This document shows positions 6,788 through 17,000 of a stretch of DNA of 25,492 nt, piece after piece (the stretch's first letter is position 1; each line of letters opens with the position of its first letter). Source of the DNA: an uncultured Prevotella sp. (GTDB taxonomy: Bacteria; Bacteroidota; Bacteroidia; Bacteroidales; Bacteroidaceae); NCBI GenBank assembly GCA_947303825.1, contig CAMYZK010000004.1:1-25492 (forward strand). The letters are read 5' to 3'. The notes beneath the pieces are model-generated. The model had not been told where the DNA came from. It ran no database searches and saw only the letters and a program-made list of their open reading frames with translations. Both the position numbers and the translations under genes were made by a program.

Positions 6788-9120
6788 GCAGACTTTCTGC
6801 CAGGGCAAAAATTGAAATCTTCCAGCCGGCAACGGGCATCGTCATCAACCCACCCACGGAGATAACCTATCGCATTGGCGAGGACGAGGCGGCACTGAAC
6901 GAGCTGCTAGCCGTTACCGAGCGTAACACTCATTACACCGTGACACCGTCGAACACCACCGACCAGGTGTCGTGGGAGATTGGCGACCAGACCATTATCG
7001 GCATGAGTGCTGCCGGCGGTGCCTACGCCTTGCTGAAGCCCGGCACCACCACCGTGACACCCATCGTGACCAAGCGCGACGGCACCGTGCTGCGCCCCTC
7101 TAACCCCAGTGCTATCACCACCACTGTGGAGCAGCCTGTCAAGACCATACAGTTTAACTGGACATCGCAAAATCCCAACAAGGCCAACGTGGGCGACGAT
7201 GTCTACTCACGCCTTGCAGCCCTGGTCACAGTGCTTCCCGAGCAGGCCACAAACAAGGACTTCACCTTCAAGGTGACACCGCTCTCCTCCGGTTCCACAC
7301 CTGCCGGAACGTACACGCAGACAGACAACAGCCTTGTGTTTAACAATGAGGGATATTATGAGGTGCAGGTCGTCTCTGCCGACAACGCCAATCTGGACGG
7401 AGCAAAAGCACACATCAAGTTCCAGGTGGAGAATCCGGCCAAGCAGGTCAACTTCACCAAGAGCGAGCTGGAGATAATGCTCGACGAGAGCAACCAGGAG
7501 TTTGCTGCCACCGTCTCCACCATGGTCAATAGGAACATCAGCCTAGGCCCTGACGGATGGTCTATAGCCAGTGGAACCATTGCGGTGACGGGCAACGCCC
7601 TTACCATCGACCAGCAGGAGACAAAGGTCTCCAATGACGGTGCAAAAGTCAGCGTGACAGGTGCCGCAGAGGGTACCTCGACCGTCACGGTAACCCTGCA
7701 GTGGAACGACTACAGCAACTACGACGGCACCAATGCCAGCATCGGCACGGCCCAGGCAACGCCACAGAGCTTCACGGTGAAGATAGTGTCGAAGCTGAGT
7801 GGCTTCACGGCCTACAACACGCTGAATGCCGACGGAACAGGCACGCTGAGGCTTGAGCCCATACCTGTAGGTGCACAGTATGATGCCGATGCCATCCTGG
7901 TGACACTGGCCAACAGCATCTATCCTGACGACTGGACAGCGGTGAGCATCAGCAACCGTACCAACGGCACCGACGGCATCACCCTGACCTACACAGCAGC
8001 CCTGCCCGGAAAGGTAAGCGTGACAGCGAAGGAGACAGGGGCAGCAGGCTACACCATCTACGACGGCAACAGCACGGGCAGCCAGCCGGCAGTGTTCGAC
8101 GGCTTCCAGGTGCCTGCGACCTACAGCTTTGCCAGCGGATGGCAGTGGCGCAGCAACTCGTATGGCGACGAGAGCAGCTATGCCGACGAGTTCTTCAACA
8201 GCACCTTCACCGCCAGCTTCGGCGAGGCCCGCACGCAGACCGCCCTGCTCATCAACGACGACCTCTGGGGACTCTTCAGCGACGGCACCTTTGGCATCAG
8301 CCAGCGGCAGTGCTACAAAATACGTATGAAGGCTGCGGCAAGCACCACCCTGACCTACGGCACCTTCCCGCAGGAGGGACAGAGCGTCAGCCTGTATAAG
8401 GGCTGGACATGGGTAGGCTCACCCTATGTCTACAACCGCTCGCTGACCAGTGCCTTCCAGGGTGTGAGTGTGCCACAGGGCACCCGCATCGTGTCGAAGA
8501 ACAGCGGGTTTGCCGAGTGGAACGGTACCAGCTGGACAGGTAGCCTGAAGACAATAGAGAAGAACCAGGGTTATATAGTTTACTGTCCCGAACAAGGCGC
8601 TTCGCTGCCCTTCCGTTCAGAGTACACCATGTCGCAGGGTAACGATGCTGCCGGAGCACGCACTGTCAGTCAAAGTGTGTGGAGCTATGACGACTCGCAG
8701 TTTGCCGGCAACATGACGATGATAGCTCTTCTGAACGATGTTGACAACCCTGACGACTACACCGTGGGAGCCTTTGTCGGCGAAGAATGTCGCGGAGAGG
8801 GTGTTGTGGTCGACGGCAGGCTCTTCATCACCGCACATGCCAATAGCGGTGAGCAGGTGAGCTTCCGTCTGCACAACGAGCTTACTGGCGAGTTCTTCGA
8901 CGTGGCCGAGACCGTAAGCTGCCAGCAGATGCTCGGCACACTGGCCCGTCCGTTCCAAATGAGCATCACCGATGTCACTACTGGCATCAGCGAGATGACA
9001 GGCCTGCGAGGTCAGCATGCCGTAGAAACTTACGACCTGATGGGTCGTAAGAACCCGAACTCCAGGCTGACCATCATCCGCACAGCCGACGGCAAGGTGG
9101 TGAAAAGAGTGAAGAATTAA
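6748..9120 (+). CDS. Modular secreted protein, C-terminal part (frameshifted continuation of the 6212 gene)
   Basis: This frame has no credible start codon of its own at the correct place; an upstream ATG at 6397 lies in out-of-frame shadow sequence. It holds the rest of a BIG2-like domain, two or three further Ig-like blocks up to about 7790, then a segment that mirrors the 4388 gene: LRLEPIPVGAQYDADAI, GWQWRSNSYGDES, EARTQTALLINDDLWG, GWTWVGSPYVYNRSL, IVSKNSGFAEWNGTSW, and a final ECRG module (YTVGAFVGEECRGEG, about residue 859 in the repaired protein). It ends ETYDLMGRKNPNSRL...ADGKVVKRVKN, again a short sorting-like tail. The Ig-like insert is the main difference from its paralogue. Module order strongly supports one gene with the preceding ORF. 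Confidence 0.75.
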   Translation, partial: TQPVTDGTYSVSIGRLSARAKIEIFQPATGIVINPPTEITYRIGEDEAALNELLAVTERNTHYTVTPSNTTDQVSWEIGDQTIIGMSAAGGAYALLKPGTTTVTPIVTKRDGTVLRPSNPSAITTTVEQPVKTIQFNWTSQNPNKANVGDDVYSRLAALVTVLPEQATNKDFTFKVTPLSSGSTPAGTYTQTDNSLVFNNEGYYEVQVVSADNANLDGAKAHIKFQVENPAKQVNFTKSELEIMLDESNQEFAATVSTMVNRNISLGPDGWSIASGTIAVTGNALTIDQQETKVSNDGAKVSVTGAAEGTSTVTVTLQWNDYSNYDGTNASIGTAQATPQSFTVKIVSKLSGFTAYNTLNADGTGTLRLEPIPVGAQYDADAILVTLANSIYPDDWTAVSISNRTNGTDGITLTYTAALPGKVSVTAKETGAAGYTIYDGNSTGSQPAVFDGFQVPATYSFASGWQWRSNSYGDESSYADEFFNSTFTASFGEARTQTALLINDDLWGLFSDGTFGISQRQCYKIRMKAAASTTLTYGTFPQEGQSVSLYKGWTWVGSPYVYNRSLTSAFQGVSVPQGTRIVSKNSGFAEWNGTSWTGSLKTIEKNQGYIVYCPEQGASLPFRSEYTMSQGNDAAGARTVSQSVWSYDDSQFAGNMTMIALLNDVDNPDDYTVGAFVGEECRGEGVVVDGRLFITAHANSGEQVSFRLHNELTGEFFDVAETVSCQQMLGTLARPFQMSITDVTTGISEMTGLRGQHAVETYDLMGRKNPNSRLTIIRTADGKVVKRVKN

Positions 9121-9151
9121 GAGTTGAGACTTTAGTATAGGAGTTAAAGAA

Positions 9152-9272
9152 GTTAAAGGAGTTAAAGACGATTGTTTTGCTGATGTCCCCAAGCAAACGG
9201 TCAGCACTAGTGGGTGAAGCAAAACGCTTTGCGGCATCAGCAAGACTATTGTCTAAACTCCTAAACTCTTAA
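9152..9272. repeat. Imperfect inverted repeat between the ECRG genes and the barrel gene
   Basis: Arms at 9166-9185 and 9235-9254 are complementary at 17 of 20 positions, and the match extends outward with a gap into AGTTAAAGGAGTT-like sequence on the left and its complement on the right. The left flank contains three copies of AGTTAAAG in a row. The loop holds a small hairpin GCAAA/TTTGC at about 9219-9232. It has no T-run, so I do not call it a Rho-independent terminator; it may be a MITE remnant or an mRNA-stabilising or processing structure. Confidence 0.5.
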
Positions 9273-9305
9273 CAAGAAACCCCAAAACTCACAAACTAAA
9301 AGGTA

Positions 9306-11051
9306 ATGATTGGAAAAACCTTGCGCGCGAACATTATTTATATAATGGTACTGCTGTGTCCTCTGGGCATGGCGGCACAGTCGCTGACGCAGAATTCCAT
9401 CAGCACCATCGCCAAGAGCGACCCGCTCATCATCACCGGTGCCATAGGTACGCAGAACACGTTCTACAACTCGTCGGCAGGCAACGGCTATCGCTCGCCG
9501 TGGTCCAACACGCTCTATGCCAACCTGAACATACAGCTCTATGGCATCTCCATGCCATTCGCATTCTACTATTCCAACAACAACAGCTCGTTCTCGTTCC
9601 CTCACTTCTCGTTCCACATAGACCCCACCTATAAGAACTGGCGCGGACACCTGGGACGCTCGTCAATGGGAATGAGCAACTACATCATGAACATGTCGTT
9701 CGATGGTGTCGGCCTGGAGTACAACGGTCAGAGACTACGCTTCGGCGCCTTCTACGGCGAGCTGCGCAATGCCATCAACGACGACCCCACCGACCCCGCT
9801 GCCCGTGCACCGCAGTACCGGCGCATGAGCTGGGGACTGAAGGTGGGCTACGGCACCGGAGAGAACTACCTGGATCTCTACCTGCTCAGTGCCAAAGACC
9901 GCCAAAGCTCACTCAGCGAGTACTGGCAGCAGAAAGTAAGCCCACAGGAGAACGTTGCCGTCGCTCTGAAAGGACGCCTGGGCATCACCCGGTGGCTGTC
10001 GCTGCGCGGCAACCTGGGGTTCTCGGCCTTCACCCATGACTACAGGGCCGAGCGCATTAAGAGTCCTACGCTCGACAGATGGGACAAAATATTCGAGGCC
10101 CGCTACTCTTCGCTCATGCGCATTGCCGGCGACATCAGCGCTAACGTGAGACTGAAGAACTTCAACACACAGATATCATACCGCATGGTGCAGCCCGACT
10201 ATACCACCCTGGGCCTCTACTACACTAGCAACAACTTCCAGTCGCTGGGCATCAACATGTCCACCTCTCTGTTCAAGAAACTGTCACTCTCGGTCAACTT
10301 CTCCGGTCAGGAGGACAACATCACCCGCAACCAACTGTACACCACACGCGGCTTCGTCTACTCGGCCAATGCCTCACTGCCCGTCACCGACAAGCTGCAT
10401 GTCTCGGCATCCTATAGCGGATACCGACAGGTACAGGGCGACGGCAAAGCCCACGTGAACGACACCATACGCATTGACCGGCAGATGAGCTCCGTCACAC
10501 TCATGCCGTCTTACAGCTTGACGGGCGACCACTACGACCACATCTTCTCTCTCTCGGCCAGCTATACCGAGAACAAAGACCTGAACAAGTTTGATACCGG
10601 CATCAGCGAAGTGAAGACGCTCGCGGCCGGACTGAGCTACAGCCTAGGACTGAAGGAATGGGAGATGGACGTAACAACCTCGCTCTCCCACCAGCAGAGC
10701 AAGGGCTACAACTCGAAATACACCAGCGACGTGCTCTCCGTAAGCTCAGGACGCTCGTTCCTCAAGGAAAAGAACCTGAGCGTGTCGGCAGGACTCTCGC
10801 TGTGCTACAACCAGGTGGAGAACAGGCAACGCATGCTCTCCGTTGCCTCCGACATCACGGCGGGCTACACACTGAAAGACCATGTGTTCTCGCTGTCGGC
10901 CAACTTCAACAAATACAGCGACACCAACCTGAGTGCCGACATGTCGAGCTTCGGTGCCAGCGAGTTCACCATCTCCCTGGGCTACAACTACACCTTCTCG
11001 CTCATGGAAATCAAACGAAAGGCAGAAAAGAAAATGAAGAATGAAGAATGA
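9306..11051 (+). CDS. Outer-membrane beta-barrel protein
   Basis: A 581-residue exported protein with a signal peptide (MIGKTLRANIIYIMVLLCPLGMAAQ). The rest is a long run of alternating polar/aromatic strands separated by short turns, for example ISMPFAFYYSNNNSSFSF, LRFGAFYGEL, NVRLKNFNTQISYRM, LSLSVNFSG, HVFSLSANFNKY and FTISLGYNYTFSL, which is the pattern of a monomeric outer-membrane barrel of about 20 or more strands. It has no SusC plug, TonB box or POTRA domain. The last strand is followed by a Lys/Glu tail (KRKAEKKMKNEE) that is encoded partly by an AATGAAG heptamer tract, suggesting the tail is accidental. It sits directly before the giant gene and is a natural candidate for its outer-membrane anchor or export partner, loosely comparable to barrel-plus-giant-adhesin pairs; that role is inferred. 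Confidence 0.8.
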   Translation: MIGKTLRANIIYIMVLLCPLGMAAQSLTQNSISTIAKSDPLIITGAIGTQNTFYNSSAGNGYRSPWSNTLYANLNIQLYGISMPFAFYYSNNNSSFSFPHFSFHIDPTYKNWRGHLGRSSMGMSNYIMNMSFDGVGLEYNGQRLRFGAFYGELRNAINDDPTDPAARAPQYRRMSWGLKVGYGTGENYLDLYLLSAKDRQSSLSEYWQQKVSPQENVAVALKGRLGITRWLSLRGNLGFSAFTHDYRAERIKSPTLDRWDKIFEARYSSLMRIAGDISANVRLKNFNTQISYRMVQPDYTTLGLYYTSNNFQSLGINMSTSLFKKLSLSVNFSGQEDNITRNQLYTTRGFVYSANASLPVTDKLHVSASYSGYRQVQGDGKAHVNDTIRIDRQMSSVTLMPSYSLTGDHYDHIFSLSASYTENKDLNKFDTGISEVKTLAAGLSYSLGLKEWEMDVTTSLSHQQSKGYNSKYTSDVLSVSSGRSFLKEKNLSVSAGLSLCYNQVENRQRMLSVASDITAGYTLKDHVFSLSANFNKYSDTNLSADMSSFGASEFTISLGYNYTFSLMEIKRKAEKKMKNEE

Positions 11052-11053
11052 AG
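11033..11053 (+). repeat. Heptamer tract (AATGAAG)x3 across the barrel stop and an upstream ATG of the giant gene
   Basis: Three perfect tandem AATGAAG units contain the barrel gene's TGA and supply the ATG at 11041. Because seven is not a multiple of three, copy-number change would alter the barrel tail and the overlapping upstream start. Confidence 0.8.
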
Positions 11054-11076
11054 AATTGACAGAATTCGATTACATA

Positions 11077-14000
11077 ATGAAAAAAAATACAACATATAAT
11101 AAGGTAAGACCAAGGTCTTTGCGTATATGGCTTACCCTGCTGCTGCTTTTCAATGCGGTAGCAAATTCTTCACTCTTCACTCTTCACTCTTCACTCCTGA
11201 TGGCCCAGGAGGTGACCATCAACGTGCAGCCCGTACAGCCTGTACTCCCGCCACAGGCAGGACAGTATGTTGACAATCCCGGCAAGTTCTTCACCATACA
11301 GCTGACCAACAACACCGACGAACAGCAGCTGCTGCACATAGGGCTGCAGATAGAGCAACGATTCCCCGACAACGTGCTGATGGTGCAGAGCCGTTACGGC
11401 CATATACCCCGCATACCCATCACGCTGGCACCCAACCAGGTGAAGACGCTGAACCCCGTGGAGATGAAGGCACTCTTCACCCACTACAACTTGGAAGACA
11501 TCTACATCAAGGACGGCACTTATAAGGACTACAAGAGGGGTATCTATGGACTACTGCCCGAAGGACAGTACGAGCTCTTCCTCACCGCCTATAAATGGGA
11601 CCCCAGTCTGGTGGGACCCGTCACGCTGAGCGACCCGAAAGACGGCAGCACCATGTTCAACGTGTGCTATACCGCCCAGCCGCCACGTTTCCTCACACCC
11701 ATACAGAATGTCATTGCCGACGACCCGCTGAGCATGTTTGCCGTAACCAAGGTGAACCGAAACAGTGCCATGTTCACCTGGACACAACCCACGCTGAACT
11801 GCAATGCCACGATGGTGGGCTTCCGCTACAACGCACGCATCGTGAGGCTCGACGGTCTCTCTCCCGACGAAGCCATTGAGCGCAACCCCGTGGTGTATGA
11901 GCGCAACCGACTTACCACGCCACAGCTCACCATCCCCGAGGCGTACATACGCCAGATGCTGGGCGACAAGGCCGAAAGCGACATCTATGCCCTGCAGGTG
12001 ACAGCCACCACCACGGGACACGACGTGAACTCGCTGAACTATACCCTCATAGAAAACGAGGGCAAAAGCACCGTCTACCTGTTCCGACTGAAAGACCCAT
12101 CGAAGGAGACAGCCACTGAGGAGGAAGAGGAGTCTGGCGAGGAGGAAGACCCCATAGGTGGTTATACTTTGACCTTGGACCGTGAGGAGGCCAACCCCTA
12201 CAAGAACGACTCGCTCTACGTCTTCGAGCAGCCCATGCTCACCGAGCCCAGCTTCAGCAAAGAGGAGCTGCTGGGCCGCAAAATATACTTCGGCGAGAGC
12301 ATCAATGCCGAATGGCGCAAGGCATGGTTCGTGGGTGGACGCGGCCAGGCTCAGGACACGGTGAAGTTCGAGTACACCGTACAGCTCTTCATCGGCAATC
12401 CGGCCGACACACCGAAGGGAATCTTCGCCGGGAAACCTGTAGTAGAGCATAAGACCAAGGAGCTGAAGGACACCATCCGCTGGGATGACTTCAAGGAGAA
12501 GACCACTAACGGCGAGTACATGATACTCCGCGTCACAGCAAAGGCCACCAACGAGAAAAGCATACGCATGCTCCCCGACTCGCTCAACTACATCGACTTC
12601 GCCCTAACCAAGCACTACGAGGATGACTTTGCCTGCGGCACCAGCACGGCCAACGTACAGAACAAGGAACTCATCACACAGCTCCCGCCCAAGGGGACGA
12701 ACCTGAAGATCAACTCCTGGTATCTCACCCTGAACGACGACTGTAAGCTCGACTCCGACGAGCACACCGTCAGCGGCACGGGATGGATAGCGTGGAACCC
12801 CATGGGAACGGGTACCAGCATGAGCTGCCGCGTGGCGGTGAAGTTCGACAACCTGAAGATTAACACTGACAACATTGTCTTCGACGGCAAGTGCCAGACC
12901 TACGCTAAGAGCAGCGCCAAGAAGGACGGCTACTCGGCCGAGCAGGTGGTAGACAGCATCTTCTCACAATCGGGACTCGACAACATCTGGGGAACCCTCT
13001 CCCTGCCCGAAGATGTCAAGAACAAGGTAACGAAGTTTGCCAAGGACGAGGCCTACGACGTGGCCAAGGCCTACAAGCTCGGTGAGTACTACGGCTACCT
13101 GAAGACCGTGCAGAACAAATGGGAGAACGCGAAGAAGGGCGACATCCTCGACCTCTACTTCCCCATAGAGCTGCCCGAACAGATTGCCAGCAAGCTGCCC
13201 AAGGACTTCAGCGTACAGATAGCCAGCATGATGTTCACACCGAAGTCGGCAGTGATGAACCTCATCGCCATGATTGCGCTGCCCAACTGCGACATCATCA
13301 AGGATAACGACGTGCTCGTCTTCGGATGTCCGCGACTGTGCATATCCCCCGACCGCATCTTCCCAGAGGACGGTGTGCTGGCACTGCTCAGCAACTTCAA
13401 GATACAAGACCCTGGCAGTGACTTCTCATTGACCTTTGTCGCACCAAGTGAGCCGCTGAACCCTGCACCCAACGATGGCTGCTACATACGTTGGGAGAAC
13501 GACGAGTTTGGCGGACTGGGACTGGAGATAGCCTGCAACATACCCAACACGAAGCGTGTGGTCAACGGTACGGTGCACGACGACCTGCAGGCCCTGCTCG
13601 ACCTCCGGGCCACCATCCGCGGCAACGAGAGTGCCGGCGACTTCATCGCCTACGGCTCGATGACGCCGTTCCAGGTCAACGACCTGCCCGACTGGACCTT
13701 CAGCGTTGGCGAGGAGATTATCTTCGACCACAACATGAGCGAGAACGGAAAGGGTATGCCCTCGCTCAGCACCATTGAGGAGTGGTCGCACAAGACGTTC
13801 AACGTCAAGGAGTGCGGCACCCATGTCGAGAAGGATTGGAACGCCTGGCAGGGTGTCTATGTTAAGGATGTGAGCATCGGCTTCCCCAAGTTTGCCGTCC
13901 TCGGCTCGGGCGACAAGGGGGTCACCATCGGTGCCAAGGACATGATCATCGACGGTTCGGGCATCACCTGCAAGGCCTACGCCAAGGACATACTCGATGC

Positions 14001-17000
14001 ACAGACGGGTAAGTGCGGCGGATGGAAGTTCTCCATCGACGAGGCCAACGTACAGATTGTGCAGAACAACTTCGACAACTGTCAGATAAAGGGCGGCTTC
14101 GGCATACCGCTGTTCGGAAAGAAGGCCAATGAAGATTCCGGAAGTTCCGGAACCTCCGGAACCTCCGGAAAATCCGGAAAATCCGGATCATCCGGAAAAT
14201 CAGAAACCGACAAGGTAGAGACCGACGTTCTTTACTCCTGCGAGATACGTCACCTCACCGAGCCCAAGTCGAAGGAGGAGTACTACACCTACGACAAGGA
14301 CGGCAACAAGCAAAAGCATGAGCGCTTCACCTACGGCGACCAGAACCGTTATGCCTACATCTTCCAGACCGAGCAGGTCGGCGACCTCTACATGAACTGC
14401 TTCGTGGCCGACCTCACCGTGCTGAAAGACCAAACCTACTTTGTCGTGGCTGCCGAGGAGCAGGAGGACGGCAAGATGAAGACCGATGTGGAGCTGCGCA
14501 TGGCCGGCGACATCACCATTGCCAACCCGCTCTCCGAAAACAAAACGCTGAAGTCCATTGCCGAGAAACTGCCCCTGAAGGTGTCGATGCCGGGCATACA
14601 CTTTGCCAAGCTGCGACTCAGCAACTTCCGCTACATAGAGCGCAAGAACTCGCTGGTCTACAAGTACGCCAAGAAGAAAATGGACGATGCCGAAACGGCA
14701 GAGGCCAACTGGGAGATGACCCACACCAAGCTCATGACCCTAGCCGAGAGCAAGGAGCTGGAGCTGAGCAAAGACAAGTGCTATCTAGACCTCGGAGAGT
14801 GGTCGCTGGCCTCGGTGAAGAAGAAGCTGGGCCCGTTCTCTTTCGAGCTCACCGACTACGACTTCGGCTTCGACGGTAAGAAACTGTCGCTCGACATCTC
14901 CGGAAAGATTGGTTTCTGCGGCGACAAGGTCACCGCCGGGGCAGGCATTGCCATCACCAGCAACCTCGACATGCCCAGCGACGTGACCGACATAGGCAGT
15001 TACAAGCTGTCGAACGGTGCGGTGGAGTTCAAGAGCGTCACCCTCGACTGCGACTTTGCCAGCGTGCTGAAGCTCTACGGCGAGCTGCATGTTGTGAAAG
15101 ACTCTACCGATGCCATGGGTAACAAGCTGAGCGGCTATGCCGGCACCGTGGACTGTGAGATCAAGGGGCTCTTCGACGTCAACTGCGACGGTGGCTACTT
15201 CACCGTGACTGAGACCGACGCAGTGAAACTAAAGGAAATAAAGGCCGATGCCAAGGAAGAGGGTGTCGAGGAATATGCCGGTGACAACACCTACTCTTAC
15301 GGCTACTTCATGGTTTCCATCAAGAGTGGTGCTGGCATACGCATCGACCCGCTGGTCATCAACCGCATCGCCGGTGGCTTCTACTTCAACTGCCGACCAA
15401 AATGGAACGAATCGAAACTCGAATTCGAGACGCCTATTGCCGAATACGGTGCCATCGGCATCTCACTGGGCATGGGCTTCGCCACCTCGGCCGGTGAGGA
15501 TGTGCTGAATGCCAATGTCGACCTGAACGTCATCTACAAGCGAAACGTCGACGGCAAGGGCGGGCGCCTCACCACCTTCCTCTTCAAGGGCGACGTAAAG
15601 GCCGTGAGCGGCATGATCGACGCGAAGTTGGTGCTGCTCTACCAGAACGACGATACCGACCGCTTCCTGTCGCTCGACATCACCGTGACTGCAGGACTGG
15701 GAGAAGGAAAGATAGGAAAATGGATGAAGGCTGCCAACGCGGAGCTGGAAGCTGTACAGGAGCAACTAAACAAGTTCCAGGAGAATATCGATGAGAAGGT
15801 GAAAGACTTCGTGCCTAGCGCGAACGGCAGTCTGGAAAAGGCATTGGACGATGACGGCGACCACGCGAAGTCGACGGCCAGCCAGAGCACCGACAATATT
15901 GAAGAGGAGGCAAAGAAAAAAGCCGAGGACGCGGAGAAATCGAAAGGTATGACCGTGAGCCTGCCCTTCCAGTTGAAGATTACGTGGAAGGAGAAGGGCG
16001 TGGAGAAGACACCCGTGCGCTGGCACCTCTACCTTGGTGAGCCCGAGAAGGACAAGCGCTGCAAGATTCAGTTGCTTGACTACAAGTCGAAGATTGTCAA
16101 TGTGAACATCGGTGCCGACGCCTACCTCTGCATCGGCAACGAGCTGCCCGGCAACGGTCAGCTGCCGGCCATCCCCACGGAGATTACCGAATTCCTGAAC
16201 CCGAGCGGTGTGGATACCGGTGCCGACATGGCGAAGGCCCAGCGCTCGCGCAACGCAGCCTGCAGAAACATGATGGGTACCGACGTGAGGGGCGGTCTGA
16301 TGGTGGGTGCCTCGGCGTGGGGCTTCATCGACATCGATCTCGGCCTGTTCTACGGTGGCTTGAAGGCCATTGCAGGCTTCGACATGGCATTGGTGAACTA
16401 CGGCGACGCTGCCTACTGCGTGAACCTGAAGCGACCCATGGGTAAGGATGGCTGGTATGCCACTGGCCAGTTCTATGCCTACCTAGCTGCGAACTTCGGT
16501 CTGCACATCAAGCTGGGTAAGCTCATCGACCGGCATATCAACATTGTGGATGCCGGCATCGGCGGCGTGTTCCAGGCAGGTCTACCCAGTCCTACGTGGA
16601 TTGACGGTCGTGCCCGTGTGAAGCTGGCATTGCTCGGTGGACTGATCGACATCAACAAGTCGTTCCACTTCGAGTGCGGTGACTATTGCGAGGCTTTCGT
16701 GGGCAACGCCCTCGACGGCTTCTCGCTGTTCGGCGACTGCACCATCGCTGCCGACAGTCTAGAGGAGGGCTGGAAGGCAGAGAACGCCATCGCCGTGCGC
16801 GAGGGCAATAAGATGATGATTAACACGCAGGCATCGCTCAACAGCCAGTACCGACTGGTTGACCCGTCGACACAGAAGGCACTGGCCGAGCAGACGGGCG
16901 AAGATCCGGAGATGCTGAAGCTGAATGCTGCACGCACCTACATCTTCGACTTCGATAAGAACCAAAACGTTGTTGGCTGGAGCAAGGATGGCGTGAAGGG

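Noticed and set aside
6735..6790. Programmed ribosomal frameshift in the 6212 gene
   Set aside because: No X-XXY-YYZ slippery heptamer, no homopolymer and no evident downstream pseudoknot; a single missing base explains the data better.
9166..9254. Rho-independent terminator
   Set aside because: The arms are imperfect, the loop is long, and there is no T-run after the right arm.
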